Shown here: piece after piece, positions 30,378-40,113 of the stretch
How the letters are laid out: every line of letters starts with the position of its first letter
Position numbering within the stretch: position 1 is the stretch's first letter
NCBI GenBank assembly: GCA_037969175.1
Contig: JBBKWX010000087.1
Coordinates: 1 to 45,458, forward strand
DNA from: JBBKWX01 sp037969175
Lineage (GTDB): Bacteria > Bacteroidota > Bacteroidia > AKYH767-A > JBBKVM01
Direction of reading: 5' to 3'
DNA: 45,458 nucleotides
Program-made: the position numbers and the translations under genes
The notes under the pieces: model-generated
What the model saw: only the letters and a program-made list of their open reading frames with translations
Databases searched by the model: none
Told to the model about the DNA's origin: nothing

Positions 30378-33300
30378 ATGTCATTGAAAAGAGATAATAA
30401 AATAAAAAGCAACTTTTCGAAAATTACGATCAGCCTTGCATCTCCGGAGCATATTCTAGAGCAGTCAAGTGGTGAAGTTCTCAAACCTGAGACTATCAAC
30501 TACAGGACATATAAGCCGGAACGCGATGGTTTGTTTTGCGAACGTATTTTCGGTCCGGTTAAAGATTGGGAATGTCATTGCGGTAAATACAAAAGGATCC
30601 GTTACAAAGGGATCGTTTGTGACCGTTGTGGTGTTGAAGTAACAGAGAAAAAAGTACGTCGTGAGCGCATGGGACATATTTCCCTTGTAGTTCCGGTTGC
30701 TCATATCTGGTATTTCCGTTCTTTACCAAACAAAATTGGTTACCTGCTTGGTCTTCCAACCAAGAAGCTTGACCTCATCATTTATTATGAAAGATATGTG
30801 GTCATCAATGCAGGTATTGCAGAAAGTGATCTTGTACAATATCTTGCATTCCTTACTGAGGAAGAATATCTGAATACCCTGGATACCCTTCCAAAGGAAA
30901 ATCAATATCTGGATGACAGCGATCCTACAAAATTCATCGCCAAAATGGGTGCTGAAGCATTGTTTGATCTGCTTGCTCGTCTAAACCTGGATGATCTTTC
31001 ATTTAAATTACGTCATCAGGCAAATAACGAAACATCTCAACAAAGAAAGAATGAAGCGCTTAAGCGTCTTCAGGTTGTTGAAGCTTTCCGTGGTGCCAAT
31101 GAGCGCATCGAAAATCGTCCTGAATGGATGATCGTGAAAGTAGTACCGGTTATACCACCGGAATTGCGTCCTCTTGTTCCATTGGATGGTGGCCGTTTTG
31201 CTACCTCCGATCTGAATGATCTGTATCGTCGTGTTATCATTCGTAATAATCGTTTGAAGCGTTTGATCGAGATCAAAGCACCGGATGTGATCCTGAGAAA
31301 TGAAAAAAGAATGCTACAGGAAGCTGTTGATTCTTTATTCGATAACTCAAGAAAAGTAAATGCCGTTAAGACTGAATCAAATCGTGCTCTTAAATCACTT
31401 TCAGATAGTTTGAAAGGTAAGCAAGGCCGTTTCCGTCAAAATCTTTTGGGTAAACGTGTCGATTATTCAGCTCGTTCTGTAATTGTCGTTGGACCTGAAT
31501 TGAAATTACACGAATGTGGTCTTCCTAAAGATATGGCTGCAGAACTATTCAAACCGTTTATCATTCGTAAGATGATAGAAAGAGGAGTAGTTAAAACAGT
31601 TAAGTCTGCAAAGAAGATCGTAGATCGTAAAGATCCTATCGTTTGGGATATTCTTGAAAACGTTCTGAAAGGGCATCCGGTCATGCTTAACCGTGCACCG
31701 ACGCTTCACAGATTAGGTATTCAGGCATTCCAGCCAAAACTTATCGAAGGAAAAGCAATCCAATTGCATCCATTGGTTTGTACTGCATTCAACGCCGATT
31801 TTGATGGTGACCAGATGGCGGTACACGTACCTTTGGGCCATGCCGCAATACTTGAAGCACAAATGTTAATGTTGGCTTCACATAATATCTTAAATCCGGC
31901 AAACGGAGCTCCTATCACCGTTCCATCTCAGGATATGGTACTTGGTCTGTATTATATGACCAAAGGCCGCAAGACAGATGCAGAAAGAGTTGTGAAAGGA
32001 GAAGGTTTGGCTTTCTATTCACCTGAAGAAGTAATAATCGCTTACAATGAGAAACGTGCTGACCTGCATGCCTGGATCAAAGTAAAAGTGAATGTTATTG
32101 AGAATGGTGAGCTGGTTAACAGATTGAAAGAAACTACAGTTGGTAGAGTACTTTTCAATCAGGTTGTTCCTGCAGAAGTTGGCTATATCGATGAACTTTT
32201 GACTAAAAAGTCATTGAGAGATATCATCTCTGATGTATTAAAGGTTTGTGGAATAGCTAAAGCTGCCAAATTCCTGGATGATATCAAGGATCAAGGATTT
32301 ATGATGGCATTCCGTGGAGGTCTGTCATTTAACCTTACAGATGTATCTATTCCTGCAGAAAAAGAGACGCTTGTAAATAAAGCGCATGTTGAAGTAACAG
32401 AAGTGATGGGTAACTACAATATGGGTTTCATCACTAACAATGAAAGATACAATCAGATCATTGATATCTGGACACGCACGAATTCAAAGATCACTGAGAC
32501 CTTGCTAAAACAGCTTACTGCCGATAAGCAAGGATTCAACTCAGTATATATGATGCTTGATTCAGGAGCAAGGGGATCGAAAGAGCAGATTCGTCAGCTT
32601 GGTGGTATGAGGGGGCTTATGGCAAAACCTCAGAAGTCAGGTGCAACGGGTGGTGAGATTATCGAAAACCCGATTCTTTCAAACTTTAAGGAAGGTTTGT
32701 CTATCCTTGAGTATTTCATCTCAACTCACGGTGCACGTAAAGGTCTTGCCGATACAGCCTTGAAAACGGCTGATGCGGGTTACCTTACTCGTCGTCTTGT
32801 GGATGTTGCTCAGGATGTTATCATTGCTGATGAAGATTGTGGTACACTGAGAGGTTTGCCTGAAACAGCTTTGATGAACAAGGATGAAATAGTTGAATCA
32901 CTTTATGATCGTATCCTGGGTAGAGTTTCTCTGCATGATATCTTCGATCCGCGTACCGGTGACAAGATCATCGAAGCAGGTGAACAGATCAGTGAAGTAG
33001 TTGCAGCTAAGATCGAAGTTTCTTCTATAGAAACAGTTGAGATCAGATCGGTATTGTCTTGTGAATCTAAGTATGGTGTTTGTACAAAATGCTATGGTAG
33101 AAACCTTGCAACCGGTAGAATGGTTCAGAAAGGTGAAGCAGTTGGTGTTATTGCAGCTCAATCTATTGGTGAGCCGGGTACACAGCTTACACTTCGTACT
33201 TTCCACGTGGGTGGTACAGCATCGAAGATCGCTGCAGAATCACGTATCGAAGCTAAATATGATGGTGTTCTGGAATTTGAAGAAATTCGTTTTGTAGAAG

Positions 33301-34673
33301 CTAAAATTGAAGGCGGTTCTCAGAAAATGGTCTTGGGTCGTTCCGGTGAATTCCGAATTATCGATCCAAACACCAAAGTGGTTCTTACTACTCAGAATAT
33401 TCCTTACGGAGCTAAATTGTATGCCGAGCATGGAGATCCAGTGAAAAAAGGATTCTTGATCTGCGATTGGGATCCGTACAACGCTGTCATCATGTCTGAC
33501 ATAACAGGTAAAGTTGAATTCGAACATATCGAAGAAGGACTTACTTTCCGTGAAGAATCTGATGAACAAACCGGTTATACTGAAAAAGTAATTACAGATA
33601 GCCGTGATAAGACAAGAAATCCAAGTATCCGTATCATCGACAGCAAGAATAAAGAGAATATCCGTTCTTACAACTTGCCGGTAGGTGCTCACATTATTGT
33701 CAATGCCGGAGCTAAGATCAGTGCAGGTGATATCCTTGTTAAGATTCCTCGTCAAACAGGTAAATCTGGTGATATCACAGGTGGACTACCAAGGGTAACC
33801 GAACTTTTCGAAGCTCGTAATCCAAGTAATCCGGCTGTTGTTTCTGAGATCGATGGAGCAGTTTCTTATGGAGGTATCAAACGTGGTAATCGTGAGATCA
33901 TCATCTCTTCTAAAGAAGGTGAGACCAAGAAATATCTAGTTCCATTGAGTAAGCATATCCTGGTTCAGGATAATGATTATATCAAAGCTGGATCTGCTCT
34001 TTCAGACGGTGCTACAACTCCTTCAGATATCCTTGCTATCAAAGGACCAGCAATGGTTCAGGAATACCTGGTTAATGAGATACAAGAAGTTTATCGTCTT
34101 CAGGGTGTGAAGATCAATGATAAACACTTTGAAGTTATCGTTCGTCAGATGATGCGTAAAGTGATCATTGATGATCCAGGGGATACAAAATTCCTTGAAA
34201 AGGAATCTGTAAATAAATACGAATTTATGGAACAGAATGATTGGATCATCGACAAGAAAGTTGTTGTTGATGCAGGTGATTCTGCTACACTTCGCCCGGG
34301 ACAGATCATTACACTACGTAAGTTACGTGATGATAATTCTGCCTTGAAACGTAAGGATATGAAACCGGTTGAAGCACGTGATGCCATACCTGCTACATCT
34401 ACTCCTTTGTTACAGGGTATCACACAGGCTTCATTGCATACTAAGAGCTGGATCTCTGCTGCTTCCTTCCAGGAAACAACTAAAGTCCTTAACGAAGCTG
34501 CGATTGCAGGTAAAATGGATCCTTTGAGCGGTCTGAAGGAAAATGTGATCGTTGGTCACTTGATCCCGGCCGGTACAGGACTTCGTGAATACGAAAAGCT
34601 TATTGTTGGTTCCCAGGAAGAGTATAACTTACTCATGGCTTCCAAGAATGAGGAGACAGTAGACTCGAAATAA
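30378..34673 (+). CDS. rpoC: RNA polymerase beta' subunit
   Basis: 1431 residues, normal for Bacteroidota. The N-terminal zinc ribbon uses Cys66, Cys68, Cys81 and Cys84 (ECHCGKYKRIRYKGIVCDRC). The active-site magnesium loop NADFDGDQMAVHVPL lies near residue 475. The second zinc site is in CESKYGVCTKCYGRNLATG. The trigger-loop and bridge-helix segment (IISTHGARKGLADTALKTADAGYLTRRLVDV in part) is intact. The C-terminal third includes beta-rich insertions (about 1000-1200) common in the phylum. A hairpin terminator follows after 17 bases, ending the whole cluster. Confidence 0.98.
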   Translation: MSLKRDNKIKSNFSKITISLASPEHILEQSSGEVLKPETINYRTYKPERDGLFCERIFGPVKDWECHCGKYKRIRYKGIVCDRCGVEVTEKKVRRERMGHISLVVPVAHIWYFRSLPNKIGYLLGLPTKKLDLIIYYERYVVINAGIAESDLVQYLAFLTEEEYLNTLDTLPKENQYLDDSDPTKFIAKMGAEALFDLLARLNLDDLSFKLRHQANNETSQQRKNEALKRLQVVEAFRGANERIENRPEWMIVKVVPVIPPELRPLVPLDGGRFATSDLNDLYRRVIIRNNRLKRLIEIKAPDVILRNEKRMLQEAVDSLFDNSRKVNAVKTESNRALKSLSDSLKGKQGRFRQNLLGKRVDYSARSVIVVGPELKLHECGLPKDMAAELFKPFIIRKMIERGVVKTVKSAKKIVDRKDPIVWDILENVLKGHPVMLNRAPTLHRLGIQAFQPKLIEGKAIQLHPLVCTAFNADFDGDQMAVHVPLGHAAILEAQMLMLASHNILNPANGAPITVPSQDMVLGLYYMTKGRKTDAERVVKGEGLAFYSPEEVIIAYNEKRADLHAWIKVKVNVIENGELVNRLKETTVGRVLFNQVVPAEVGYIDELLTKKSLRDIISDVLKVCGIAKAAKFLDDIKDQGFMMAFRGGLSFNLTDVSIPAEKETLVNKAHVEVTEVMGNYNMGFITNNERYNQIIDIWTRTNSKITETLLKQLTADKQGFNSVYMMLDSGARGSKEQIRQLGGMRGLMAKPQKSGATGGEIIENPILSNFKEGLSILEYFISTHGARKGLADTALKTADAGYLTRRLVDVAQDVIIADEDCGTLRGLPETALMNKDEIVESLYDRILGRVSLHDIFDPRTGDKIIEAGEQISEVVAAKIEVSSIETVEIRSVLSCESKYGVCTKCYGRNLATGRMVQKGEAVGVIAAQSIGEPGTQLTLRTFHVGGTASKIAAESRIEAKYDGVLEFEEIRFVEAKIEGGSQKMVLGRSGEFRIIDPNTKVVLTTQNIPYGAKLYAEHGDPVKKGFLICDWDPYNAVIMSDITGKVEFEHIEEGLTFREESDEQTGYTEKVITDSRDKTRNPSIRIIDSKNKENIRSYNLPVGAHIIVNAGAKISAGDILVKIPRQTGKSGDITGGLPRVTELFEARNPSNPAVVSEIDGAVSYGGIKRGNREIIISSKEGETKKYLVPLSKHILVQDNDYIKAGSALSDGATTPSDILAIKGPAMVQEYLVNEIQEVYRLQGVKINDKHFEVIVRQMMRKVIIDDPGDTKFLEKESVNKYEFMEQNDWIIDKKVVVDAGDSATLRPGQIITLRKLRDDNSALKRKDMKPVEARDAIPATSTPLLQGITQASLHTKSWISAASFQETTKVLNEAAIAGKMDPLSGLKENVIVGHLIPAGTGLREYEKLIVGSQEEYNLLMASKNEETVDSK

Positions 34674-34690
34674 TCTGCTTTAATAAATTA

Positions 34691-34724
34691 AACAATCCCC
34701 GGCTCTACAAAGTCGGGGATTGTT
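34691..34724 (+). terminator. Terminator hairpin of rpoC
   Basis: AACAATCCCCG (34691-34701) pairs perfectly with CGGGGATTGTT (34714-34724). The following sequence GTATAGCTTAATTTAG is T-poor at first, so termination may be incomplete. Confidence 0.75.
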
Positions 34725-34775
34725 GTATAGCTTAATTTAGCATTTATGCTTAACTTTACATAAACAAGAAATATT

Positions 34776-35096
34776 ATGAATCAAAACGATAATAGTCAAA
34801 ACCCGAATCAACTCAATATAGAACTAAACGAAGACGTAGCTGAAGGTATCTATTCAAACCTGGCAATAATTACACATTCAAATTCTGAATTTGTAGTTGA
34901 CTTCATCAAAGTAATGCCGGGTATTCCAAAAGCTCGAGTTAAGTCAAGGATAGTATTAACTCCTCAGCATGCAAAACGATTGTTGAATGCGCTGGCTGAA
35001 AATGTATCCAAATTTGAATCCGTACATGGAGTCATCAAAGAAACAGAAGCAGTAGGCATGCCAATGAACTTTGGAGGCCCTACAGCTCAGGCATAA
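34776..35096 (+). CDS. DUF3467 family protein
   Basis: 106 residues, no signal peptide, cytoplasmic. The family text is ELNEDVAEGIYSNLAIITHSNSEFVVDFIKVMPG followed by KARVKSRIVLTPQHAKRLLNALAENVSKFE. Small DUF3467 proteins are widespread in Bacteroidota and often lie after rpoC; their function is not known to me. Two adjacent features frame it: the rpoC hairpin 51 bases before and its own terminator shortly after. A TAACTTTA (34751-34758) before the start is close to the -7 consensus, with one mismatch. Confidence 0.9.
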   Translation: MNQNDNSQNPNQLNIELNEDVAEGIYSNLAIITHSNSEFVVDFIKVMPGIPKARVKSRIVLTPQHAKRLLNALAENVSKFESVHGVIKETEAVGMPMNFGGPTAQA

Positions 35097-35117
35097 TCCT
35101 AAGAAACAAACCATTTA

Positions 35118-35147
35118 AATAACCCCGGATTTGGGGTTATTTTTTTT
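35118..35147 (+). terminator. Intrinsic terminator of the DUF3467 gene
   Basis: AATAACCCC (35118-35126) and GGGGTTATT (35133-35141) pair perfectly around GGATTT, followed by a T run to 35147. Confidence 0.93.
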
Positions 35148-35585
35148 GTATCAAATGCAAAATTTAATTCTGATCATTTCGTATTGATCATATAGTATGG
35201 ATTTCAAATCACCACTGTCCTGAAACGCATTCCAAAAAATGTCAAATTGCATCTTATGTAATTATCTATAAGACGAATCTTTGAAATTATACTACCGGAG
35301 TCCGCTGAGGGGCTTGTAATATGAACCGGTAGCAGAAACCTTTAATCGGTCGAATTATTTGAGGCCTTTCAAGCTGAGATTAAAGTGTAATTTTTAGTTC
35401 AGTCAATCTTAATTGGAAATTCGATCTGAGTTCTCTTTGAATCTCTTTGATTCTCCGTGAAAAAGAAATCACATTAAAAGAGCCTCAATCAATAAAGAAA
35501 TATAACTCTGTGGAATCTATGGTTACAAAAAGGTCTGATAAAAAAATAAAGATTATTCCGGACAGAAGCGATTTCAAATTTTGAA
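35148..35585. other. 438-base gene-free stretch with paired stem-loops and a degenerate repeat
   Basis: No credible gene. 35291-35385 holds two consecutive inverted repeats with nested inner pairings (entered separately). From about 35420 the text turns into quasi-periodic CTCTTTGAATCTCTTTGATTCTCCGTG and ACTCTGTGGAATCTATGG, related to 5208-5269. The patatin gene ends on the minus strand at 35586 without a visible terminator. Confidence 0.6.
35291..35385. ncRNA. Candidate structured RNA, two adjacent stem-loops
   Basis: Stem 1: CTACCGG (35292-35298) with CCGGTAG (35326-35332), containing an inner pairing AGTCC/GGGCT. Stem 2, eight bases after: CTTTAATC (35340-35347) with GATTAAAG (35378-35385), containing TTGA/TCAA. 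There is no open frame here and no match to an RNA family I know. The strand is undecided; a -7-like AATCTTTG (35276-35283) lies just upstream on the plus strand. Confidence 0.3.
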
Positions 35586-37877
35586 TTAATCAAAAGCCCT
35601 TTCATTAAAAAGAATATATCCAAAGTGAAACAGGACGGAGAAGGGTTGTTCTTTCTTATCGTAATAATTGACACTTAAACTTAGTGGTCCAACAGGACTG
35701 TGATATACCCCCTGAGCAGAACCAATATAGTACCTGACCTTAAAAGCATCCCCGTATTTTGTAGTTCTGTCTTCATTTTGAATAAATTCCTGGAATGGCT
35801 GAAAACCGTATGCTTCAAATCTAAGATCTATATTACTGCTTAAACTGAGCACTGTTCTGAGACCTCCACCGACATAGTTATGTGCCCTGAAATTCTCAAG
35901 GAATAAAGTTCTCGTCTCTTGTAAAGGCTGGAAGGCCTGAGCTCTTAAAACACTGCTGGTATAATTACTAAAGAAAGGCTGATTTGAGAACATACTTTCC
36001 ATTAAGAATCCCAATTTTAGTGGACCTATTCTTTCAAAATAATTATCGTAAACAACACGCAACTGGTACCATGATAATTGTTTACTACTCGATTCCAATA
36101 AAGGTGATGTAGATCCGGGTACATAATTTTCTATACCATCAACGAATCTGCCACTGACCAAAAAGTAAGTGCCTTGATTTGCATACATCTTTCGGTTCAT
36201 GGTACTTCTCTCAAAAGTTAAGGAGGAACTAAAGGCATTAAACTTTGTTCCATCAGCAGTATCACTTTGAGTAAATTCCCGATCCTGATAATAACTGTCG
36301 TCCAGATTCACTACACTGTTTCCGATGATCAACTTTCCTTTATTCCGAGCAGGAATTCCAAAATCAAGATTAAATATCCGCTCGGTTTGTACCAGATAGG
36401 ATGGTTTTACATCTTCAAAAAATGCGGTACTGCTTTTGAAAAAATCCCATCTGTTCATAGTAAATCGAGGCTCAATATAAAAGGGGACCGTATATGGCAC
36501 ATCCAATCTGGGAGCGAATTGTATGCTTGAATAGAGTTTCCCAAAATAGGTATTCGCACGTAAAGACAAACTTTGTTTTCCCCATACATTATACTGAACA
36601 CCAATGAAGGCTTCATTGATTGGGCGGGAAGAAAAATTTCCTCCAAATTCAGTAATGATATCTTTCTCCTTTTCAATCTCCAATTCCAGATAGAAAAATC
36701 CGGTTTCTTTATCAAAAATCAATACAGGAAAAATACTCTTGATATTATTATCTGCCACTAATTTGAAATAAGGTGCCTCTAATGATTTAAGACTGACTGC
36801 TTCTGGCCTGGGTTTCATCACTCTTCTAACATAATCTGCCTGTTCCGGGGTGATACCCTTTACAATTATTGAGTCTACCAGCACTTTTGGTAAATTTGCT
36901 CTGTACGCCTTTCGGTTATCAGTCAACTCTTTCTGATCAATTCTTCTTTCAATTGATCTTTCAATTTCAGGTAATCTTTTTTGTGCTGCTACATAACCCG
37001 CTTTGATGATCTCATCCGGATTCTTAAAATCCATGAGACTGAACTGATCTACCTGTGGTTCTATGATAATCCCATTTTCACAAATGACACTGTAATTTGT
37101 TGATTGGACAAGCATAGTCCTTAACTGGGAAATTATATTGTCAGTAGCCGGTGGAGGTGCGTCACCGCTCACTTTTACTCCAATAATTATATCAGGATAA
37201 AAATCTTCAAGGACAATGTCTGCCGGAAAATTATTATAAATACCCCCGTCAAAAAGGATCATGCCATTATATACAACAGGTGAAAAGACAAATGGATAAG
37301 CAACGGATGCCCTTACAGCTCTGGCCAGATCTCCATTTTTAAAAATGACTTGTTTCTTTCCAACGATGTCAGAGGCTACACAGCGAAATGGAATAAACAA
37401 GGAATCAAAATTATTGTTGGATATCGCCATGGAAGGAGCCATTCTTTCCATCATTGCAAATTCCATCGGTGATGTATTCACGATTCTATTTGGTATGGTT
37501 GGAGAAAAGATCGAATCCACACCGAACTTGATCGTTATCCATGAAGCATTGTCTTTTGGCTTGCGAAAATAATAATGCAATTCTTCATCAATGATCCCTT
37601 GTGTCCAATTATAAAACTCATTGCTTCTGACTATGGCTTCCATCTCCTGGACAGAATAACCCATAGCATATAGCGCTCCTACCAAGGCGCCGCTGGATGT
37701 ACCGGCTACATAATCTATGGGTATGTTTTGTTCTTCTAGTGCTTTTATAACTCCAATATGAGATAAGCCTCTAGCACCCCCACCACTCAAGACAAGCCCG
37801 ACACGCTGAGCACTGACAGTGTAATAGCTGAGTTGAAATATGCAAAAAACGAAAATGAAAAAGATGCAACGGTTCAT
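35586..37877 (-). CDS. Patatin-like phospholipase with outer-membrane barrel
   Basis: 763 residues. A signal peptide (cleavage near VSAQ, residue 24) is followed by a patatin domain: oxyanion motif SGGGARG at 31-37, nucleophile Ser61 in GTSSG and the catalytic Asp210 in FDGGIYNN. Then come a POTRA-like segment at about 310-380 (VDSIIVKGITPEQADYVRRVM) and a C-terminal Omp85/BamA-type beta-barrel at about 390-763 (LGFLMESMFSNQPFF, VYHSPVGPLSLSVNYYD). The layout is that of the PlpD/RssA-like type Vd group, in which the lipase head is carried with its own barrel. It would sit in the outer membrane and act on phospholipids. Substrate not known. A single gene, convergent with the plus-strand DUF3467 gene. 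The last residues NERAFD do not end in the usual aromatic residue. Confidence 0.9.
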   Translation of the reverse strand: MNRCIFFIFVFCIFQLSYYTVSAQRVGLVLSGGGARGLSHIGVIKALEEQNIPIDYVAGTSSGALVGALYAMGYSVQEMEAIVRSNEFYNWTQGIIDEELHYYFRKPKDNASWITIKFGVDSIFSPTIPNRIVNTSPMEFAMMERMAPSMAISNNNFDSLFIPFRCVASDIVGKKQVIFKNGDLARAVRASVAYPFVFSPVVYNGMILFDGGIYNNFPADIVLEDFYPDIIIGVKVSGDAPPPATDNIISQLRTMLVQSTNYSVICENGIIIEPQVDQFSLMDFKNPDEIIKAGYVAAQKRLPEIERSIERRIDQKELTDNRKAYRANLPKVLVDSIIVKGITPEQADYVRRVMKPRPEAVSLKSLEAPYFKLVADNNIKSIFPVLIFDKETGFFYLELEIEKEKDIITEFGGNFSSRPINEAFIGVQYNVWGKQSLSLRANTYFGKLYSSIQFAPRLDVPYTVPFYIEPRFTMNRWDFFKSSTAFFEDVKPSYLVQTERIFNLDFGIPARNKGKLIIGNSVVNLDDSYYQDREFTQSDTADGTKFNAFSSSLTFERSTMNRKMYANQGTYFLVSGRFVDGIENYVPGSTSPLLESSSKQLSWYQLRVVYDNYFERIGPLKLGFLMESMFSNQPFFSNYTSSVLRAQAFQPLQETRTLFLENFRAHNYVGGGLRTVLSLSSNIDLRFEAYGFQPFQEFIQNEDRTTKYGDAFKVRYYIGSAQGVYHSPVGPLSLSVNYYDKKEQPFSVLFHFGYILFNERAFD

Positions 37878-37911
37878 ATTTTATTGCAATACTTTGCTTT
37901 AATGGCTGCTT

Positions 37912-37919
37912 CAAATATA
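37912..37919 (-). promoter_or_regulatory. -7 element of the patatin gene
   Basis: TATATTTG on the minus strand, a perfect TAnnTTTG, 34 bases before the ATG. No convincing TTG is seen 20 bases upstream. Confidence 0.45.
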
Positions 37920-37949
37920 ATGTAAAAAGCGGATTGACTAATAATTAAA

Positions 37950-38738
37950 CTAGACATGTCTTGCCAGGACTTCAAGATAAGCCGGACTTTTCAATAGTCT
38001 GCTTCCATACCAACTAAACATTTCTCCATCTACCAATTCAATTTTTGATTCGGGACACATAATTTTAAATGCTTCGATATGTTTTTCAGAAAAAGGAAAC
38101 GGCTCACTTGAAAGCAATATCACATCGGGTTTTAAGTCTGAAATTTCCGAACTATTTAATTCAGGATAACGACCCATCCCTGCCGCCGCATTGGTCCATC
38201 CACATTGTTTGATCACGTCATCGATGAATGTATCTTCCCCTGCAAGCATATAAGGGTCTTGCCAAATAAAATAAAGTACGCTGCGCTTTTCAGGATGTAA
38301 TGCCAATGCTTCAAACTTCACTTTAATATCCCTGACCATTTCTCCTGCTATTTGCTTACGATTGCAAATTGAACCCAGGCTTTCTATCATCGATAAAGCA
38401 TGATTCAGGGTTTTTATATCGGATATCCAAACAGGAAATTCTTTTTCCAAAGCGCGAATATCTTTTTCGGAATTCTCTTCTTTATTGGCAATGATAAGAT
38501 CAGGCTGCAGATCTCTTACTTTTTGAAGATCTACTTTTTTTGTTCCTCCAACACGGGTTTTGGTTTTGAATATTTCATCCGGATGAATACAAAATTTTGT
38601 AATCCCAACAAGTTCTTCGGTCAAACCAAGATCAACCAATAATTCAGTTTGAGATGGAACAAGTGAAATGATACGACGGGGCGATGAGGAGATCGAAATC
38701 GTTCTCCCCATCTGATCCGTGTATTCTTTTAGGGGCAT
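37950..38738 (-). CDS. Helical-backbone metal receptor protein (BtuF-like), no signal peptide
   Basis: 262 residues of the Peripla_BP_2 family, whose members bind vitamin B12, haem or iron chelates for ABC importers. Family text is PRRIISLVPSQTELLVDLGLTEELVGITKFCIHP, VGGTKKVDLQKVRDLQPDLIIANKEEN and SSEISDLKPDVILLSSEPFPF. The protein starts MPLKEYTDQMGRTISI, already inside the domain, so it has no export signal and should stay in the cytoplasm. No permease or ATPase is adjacent. It lies 3 bases after the cystathionine beta-synthase gene, so the two share a transcript. The link may be cobalamin and sulfur amino acid metabolism, but that is only an inference. Confidence 0.8.
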   Translation of the reverse strand: MPLKEYTDQMGRTISISSSPRRIISLVPSQTELLVDLGLTEELVGITKFCIHPDEIFKTKTRVGGTKKVDLQKVRDLQPDLIIANKEENSEKDIRALEKEFPVWISDIKTLNHALSMIESLGSICNRKQIAGEMVRDIKVKFEALALHPEKRSVLYFIWQDPYMLAGEDTFIDDVIKQCGWTNAAAGMGRYPELNSSEISDLKPDVILLSSEPFPFSEKHIEAFKIMCPESKIELVDGEMFSWYGSRLLKSPAYLEVLARHV

Positions 38739-38741
38739 AGC

Positions 38742-40109
38742 TTATTTTGCGATAGCCTGAATGATATCATGCTTAGTGATGATAAACTTCCTTCCGGAAG
38801 TGTCATTCACAATGATAGCCCCATTATCCCTTGAGATCAATGAACTCAATTGTTCCAGTGTTGATGATGGACCAACCTCCGGAAAAGCAGCACTCATAAC
38901 AGTAGAAACCTGAGCATTTTTTGATTCAGCATCTTTTAATAACATAGCAAACAATTGCGACTCAGTTACAGAGCCAACAAGAGTTCCATTATCTGAAACA
39001 GGAAGTTGAGAAACATTCAAAGATGTCATTTTATCAACAGCAGAACCTATGGATTCGGAAGAAGTAACAGTGATCAATTCTTCACCTAGTTTCAATTTTT
39101 TTGAAACCAGATCGCCTGCTTTCAATTCTTTGCTGTCAAGGAAACCACGATCTCTCATCCAATCATCATTGAACATTTTTCCAAGATAACGTGTTCCATG
39201 ATCATGAAAAATAACAACCACAACATCATCTTCCTTGAAATGATCTTTTAATTGTATAAGACCGGCAATGGCAGATCCCGCGCTGTTTCCACAAAAGATA
39301 CCTTCTTTCTTTACGATCTCACGGGTATAGATAGCAGCATCTTTATCCGATACTTTTTCAAAAAGATCGATCACATCAAAATCTACATTCTTTGGTAAGA
39401 AATCTTCTCCGATACCTTCGGTGATGTAAGGATATATTTCTGATTTATCAAAGATTCCTGTCTCTTTATATTTTTTGAATACTGAACCATAGGTATCAAT
39501 GCCAAACACTTTGATGTTCGGATTTTTTTCTTTCAGATATTTTCCTGTTCCGCTGATCGTTCCACCTGTACCCACACCTACAACCAGATGCGTGATCTTG
39601 CCTTCGGTCTGTTCCCAGATCTCAGGGCCCGTTTGCTCATAATGAGCTGTTGCATTACTTGGATTATCGTATTGGTTTGGGTAATATGAATTTGGAGTTT
39701 CTTTCGCCAAACGGGCAGATACTGAATAATAACTTTGAGGATCTTCAGGTTCTACATTCGTCGGACAAACCACAACTTCAGCGCCGAAAGCTCTTAGTGC
39801 ATCTACCTTTTCTTTACTTTGTTTATCTGTTGTAGTAAAAATGCATTTGTAGCCTTTCACAATTGCAGCAATTGCAAGGCCCATTCCCGTATTCCCTGAT
39901 GTACCTTCAATTATAGTTCCGCCCGGCTTCAACAAACCTGCTTTTTCAGCATCTTCGATCATTTTCACAGCCATCCTGTCTTTGATAGAATTTCCAGGAT
40001 TAAAGGTTTCTACTTTTGCGTAAACAGTAGCTTTTACGGGCGCACAAACCTTGTTGAGTCTTACCATTGGCGTGTTGCCAATTGTTTCGAGAATATTATT
40101 GTAGATCAT
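38742..40109 (-). CDS. Cystathionine beta-synthase type enzyme with two CBS domains
   Basis: 455 residues. The N-terminal PLP domain (fold type II) begins ILETIGNTPMVRLNK; PLP is bound by Lys43 in NPGNSIKDRMA, and the phosphate loop is EGTSGNTGMGLA. VGVGTGGTISGTGKYLK is the second glycine loop. A tandem of CBS domains follows (about 335-455: ITVTSSESIGSAVDKMTSLNVSQLPVSDNGTLVGSV and the last 60 residues), the likely site of regulation by an adenosyl ligand. It joins serine or a derivative and homocysteine (or sulfide). The close relatives include O-acetylserine sulfhydrylases, but the CBS pair favours the synthase. It is the first gene of a two-gene operon. Confidence 0.9.
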   Translation of the reverse strand: MIYNNILETIGNTPMVRLNKVCAPVKATVYAKVETFNPGNSIKDRMAVKMIEDAEKAGLLKPGGTIIEGTSGNTGMGLAIAAIVKGYKCIFTTTDKQSKEKVDALRAFGAEVVVCPTNVEPEDPQSYYSVSARLAKETPNSYYPNQYDNPSNATAHYEQTGPEIWEQTEGKITHLVVGVGTGGTISGTGKYLKEKNPNIKVFGIDTYGSVFKKYKETGIFDKSEIYPYITEGIGEDFLPKNVDFDVIDLFEKVSDKDAAIYTREIVKKEGIFCGNSAGSAIAGLIQLKDHFKEDDVVVVIFHDHGTRYLGKMFNDDWMRDRGFLDSKELKAGDLVSKKLKLGEELITVTSSESIGSAVDKMTSLNVSQLPVSDNGTLVGSVTESQLFAMLLKDAESKNAQVSTVMSAAFPEVGPSSTLEQLSSLISRDNGAIIVNDTSGRKFIITKHDIIQAIAK

Positions 40110-40113
40110 GGCG

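Noticed and set aside
33240..33755. A 171-codon open frame antisense to rpoC
   Set aside because: Same reasoning: a shadow of rpoC with no family features.
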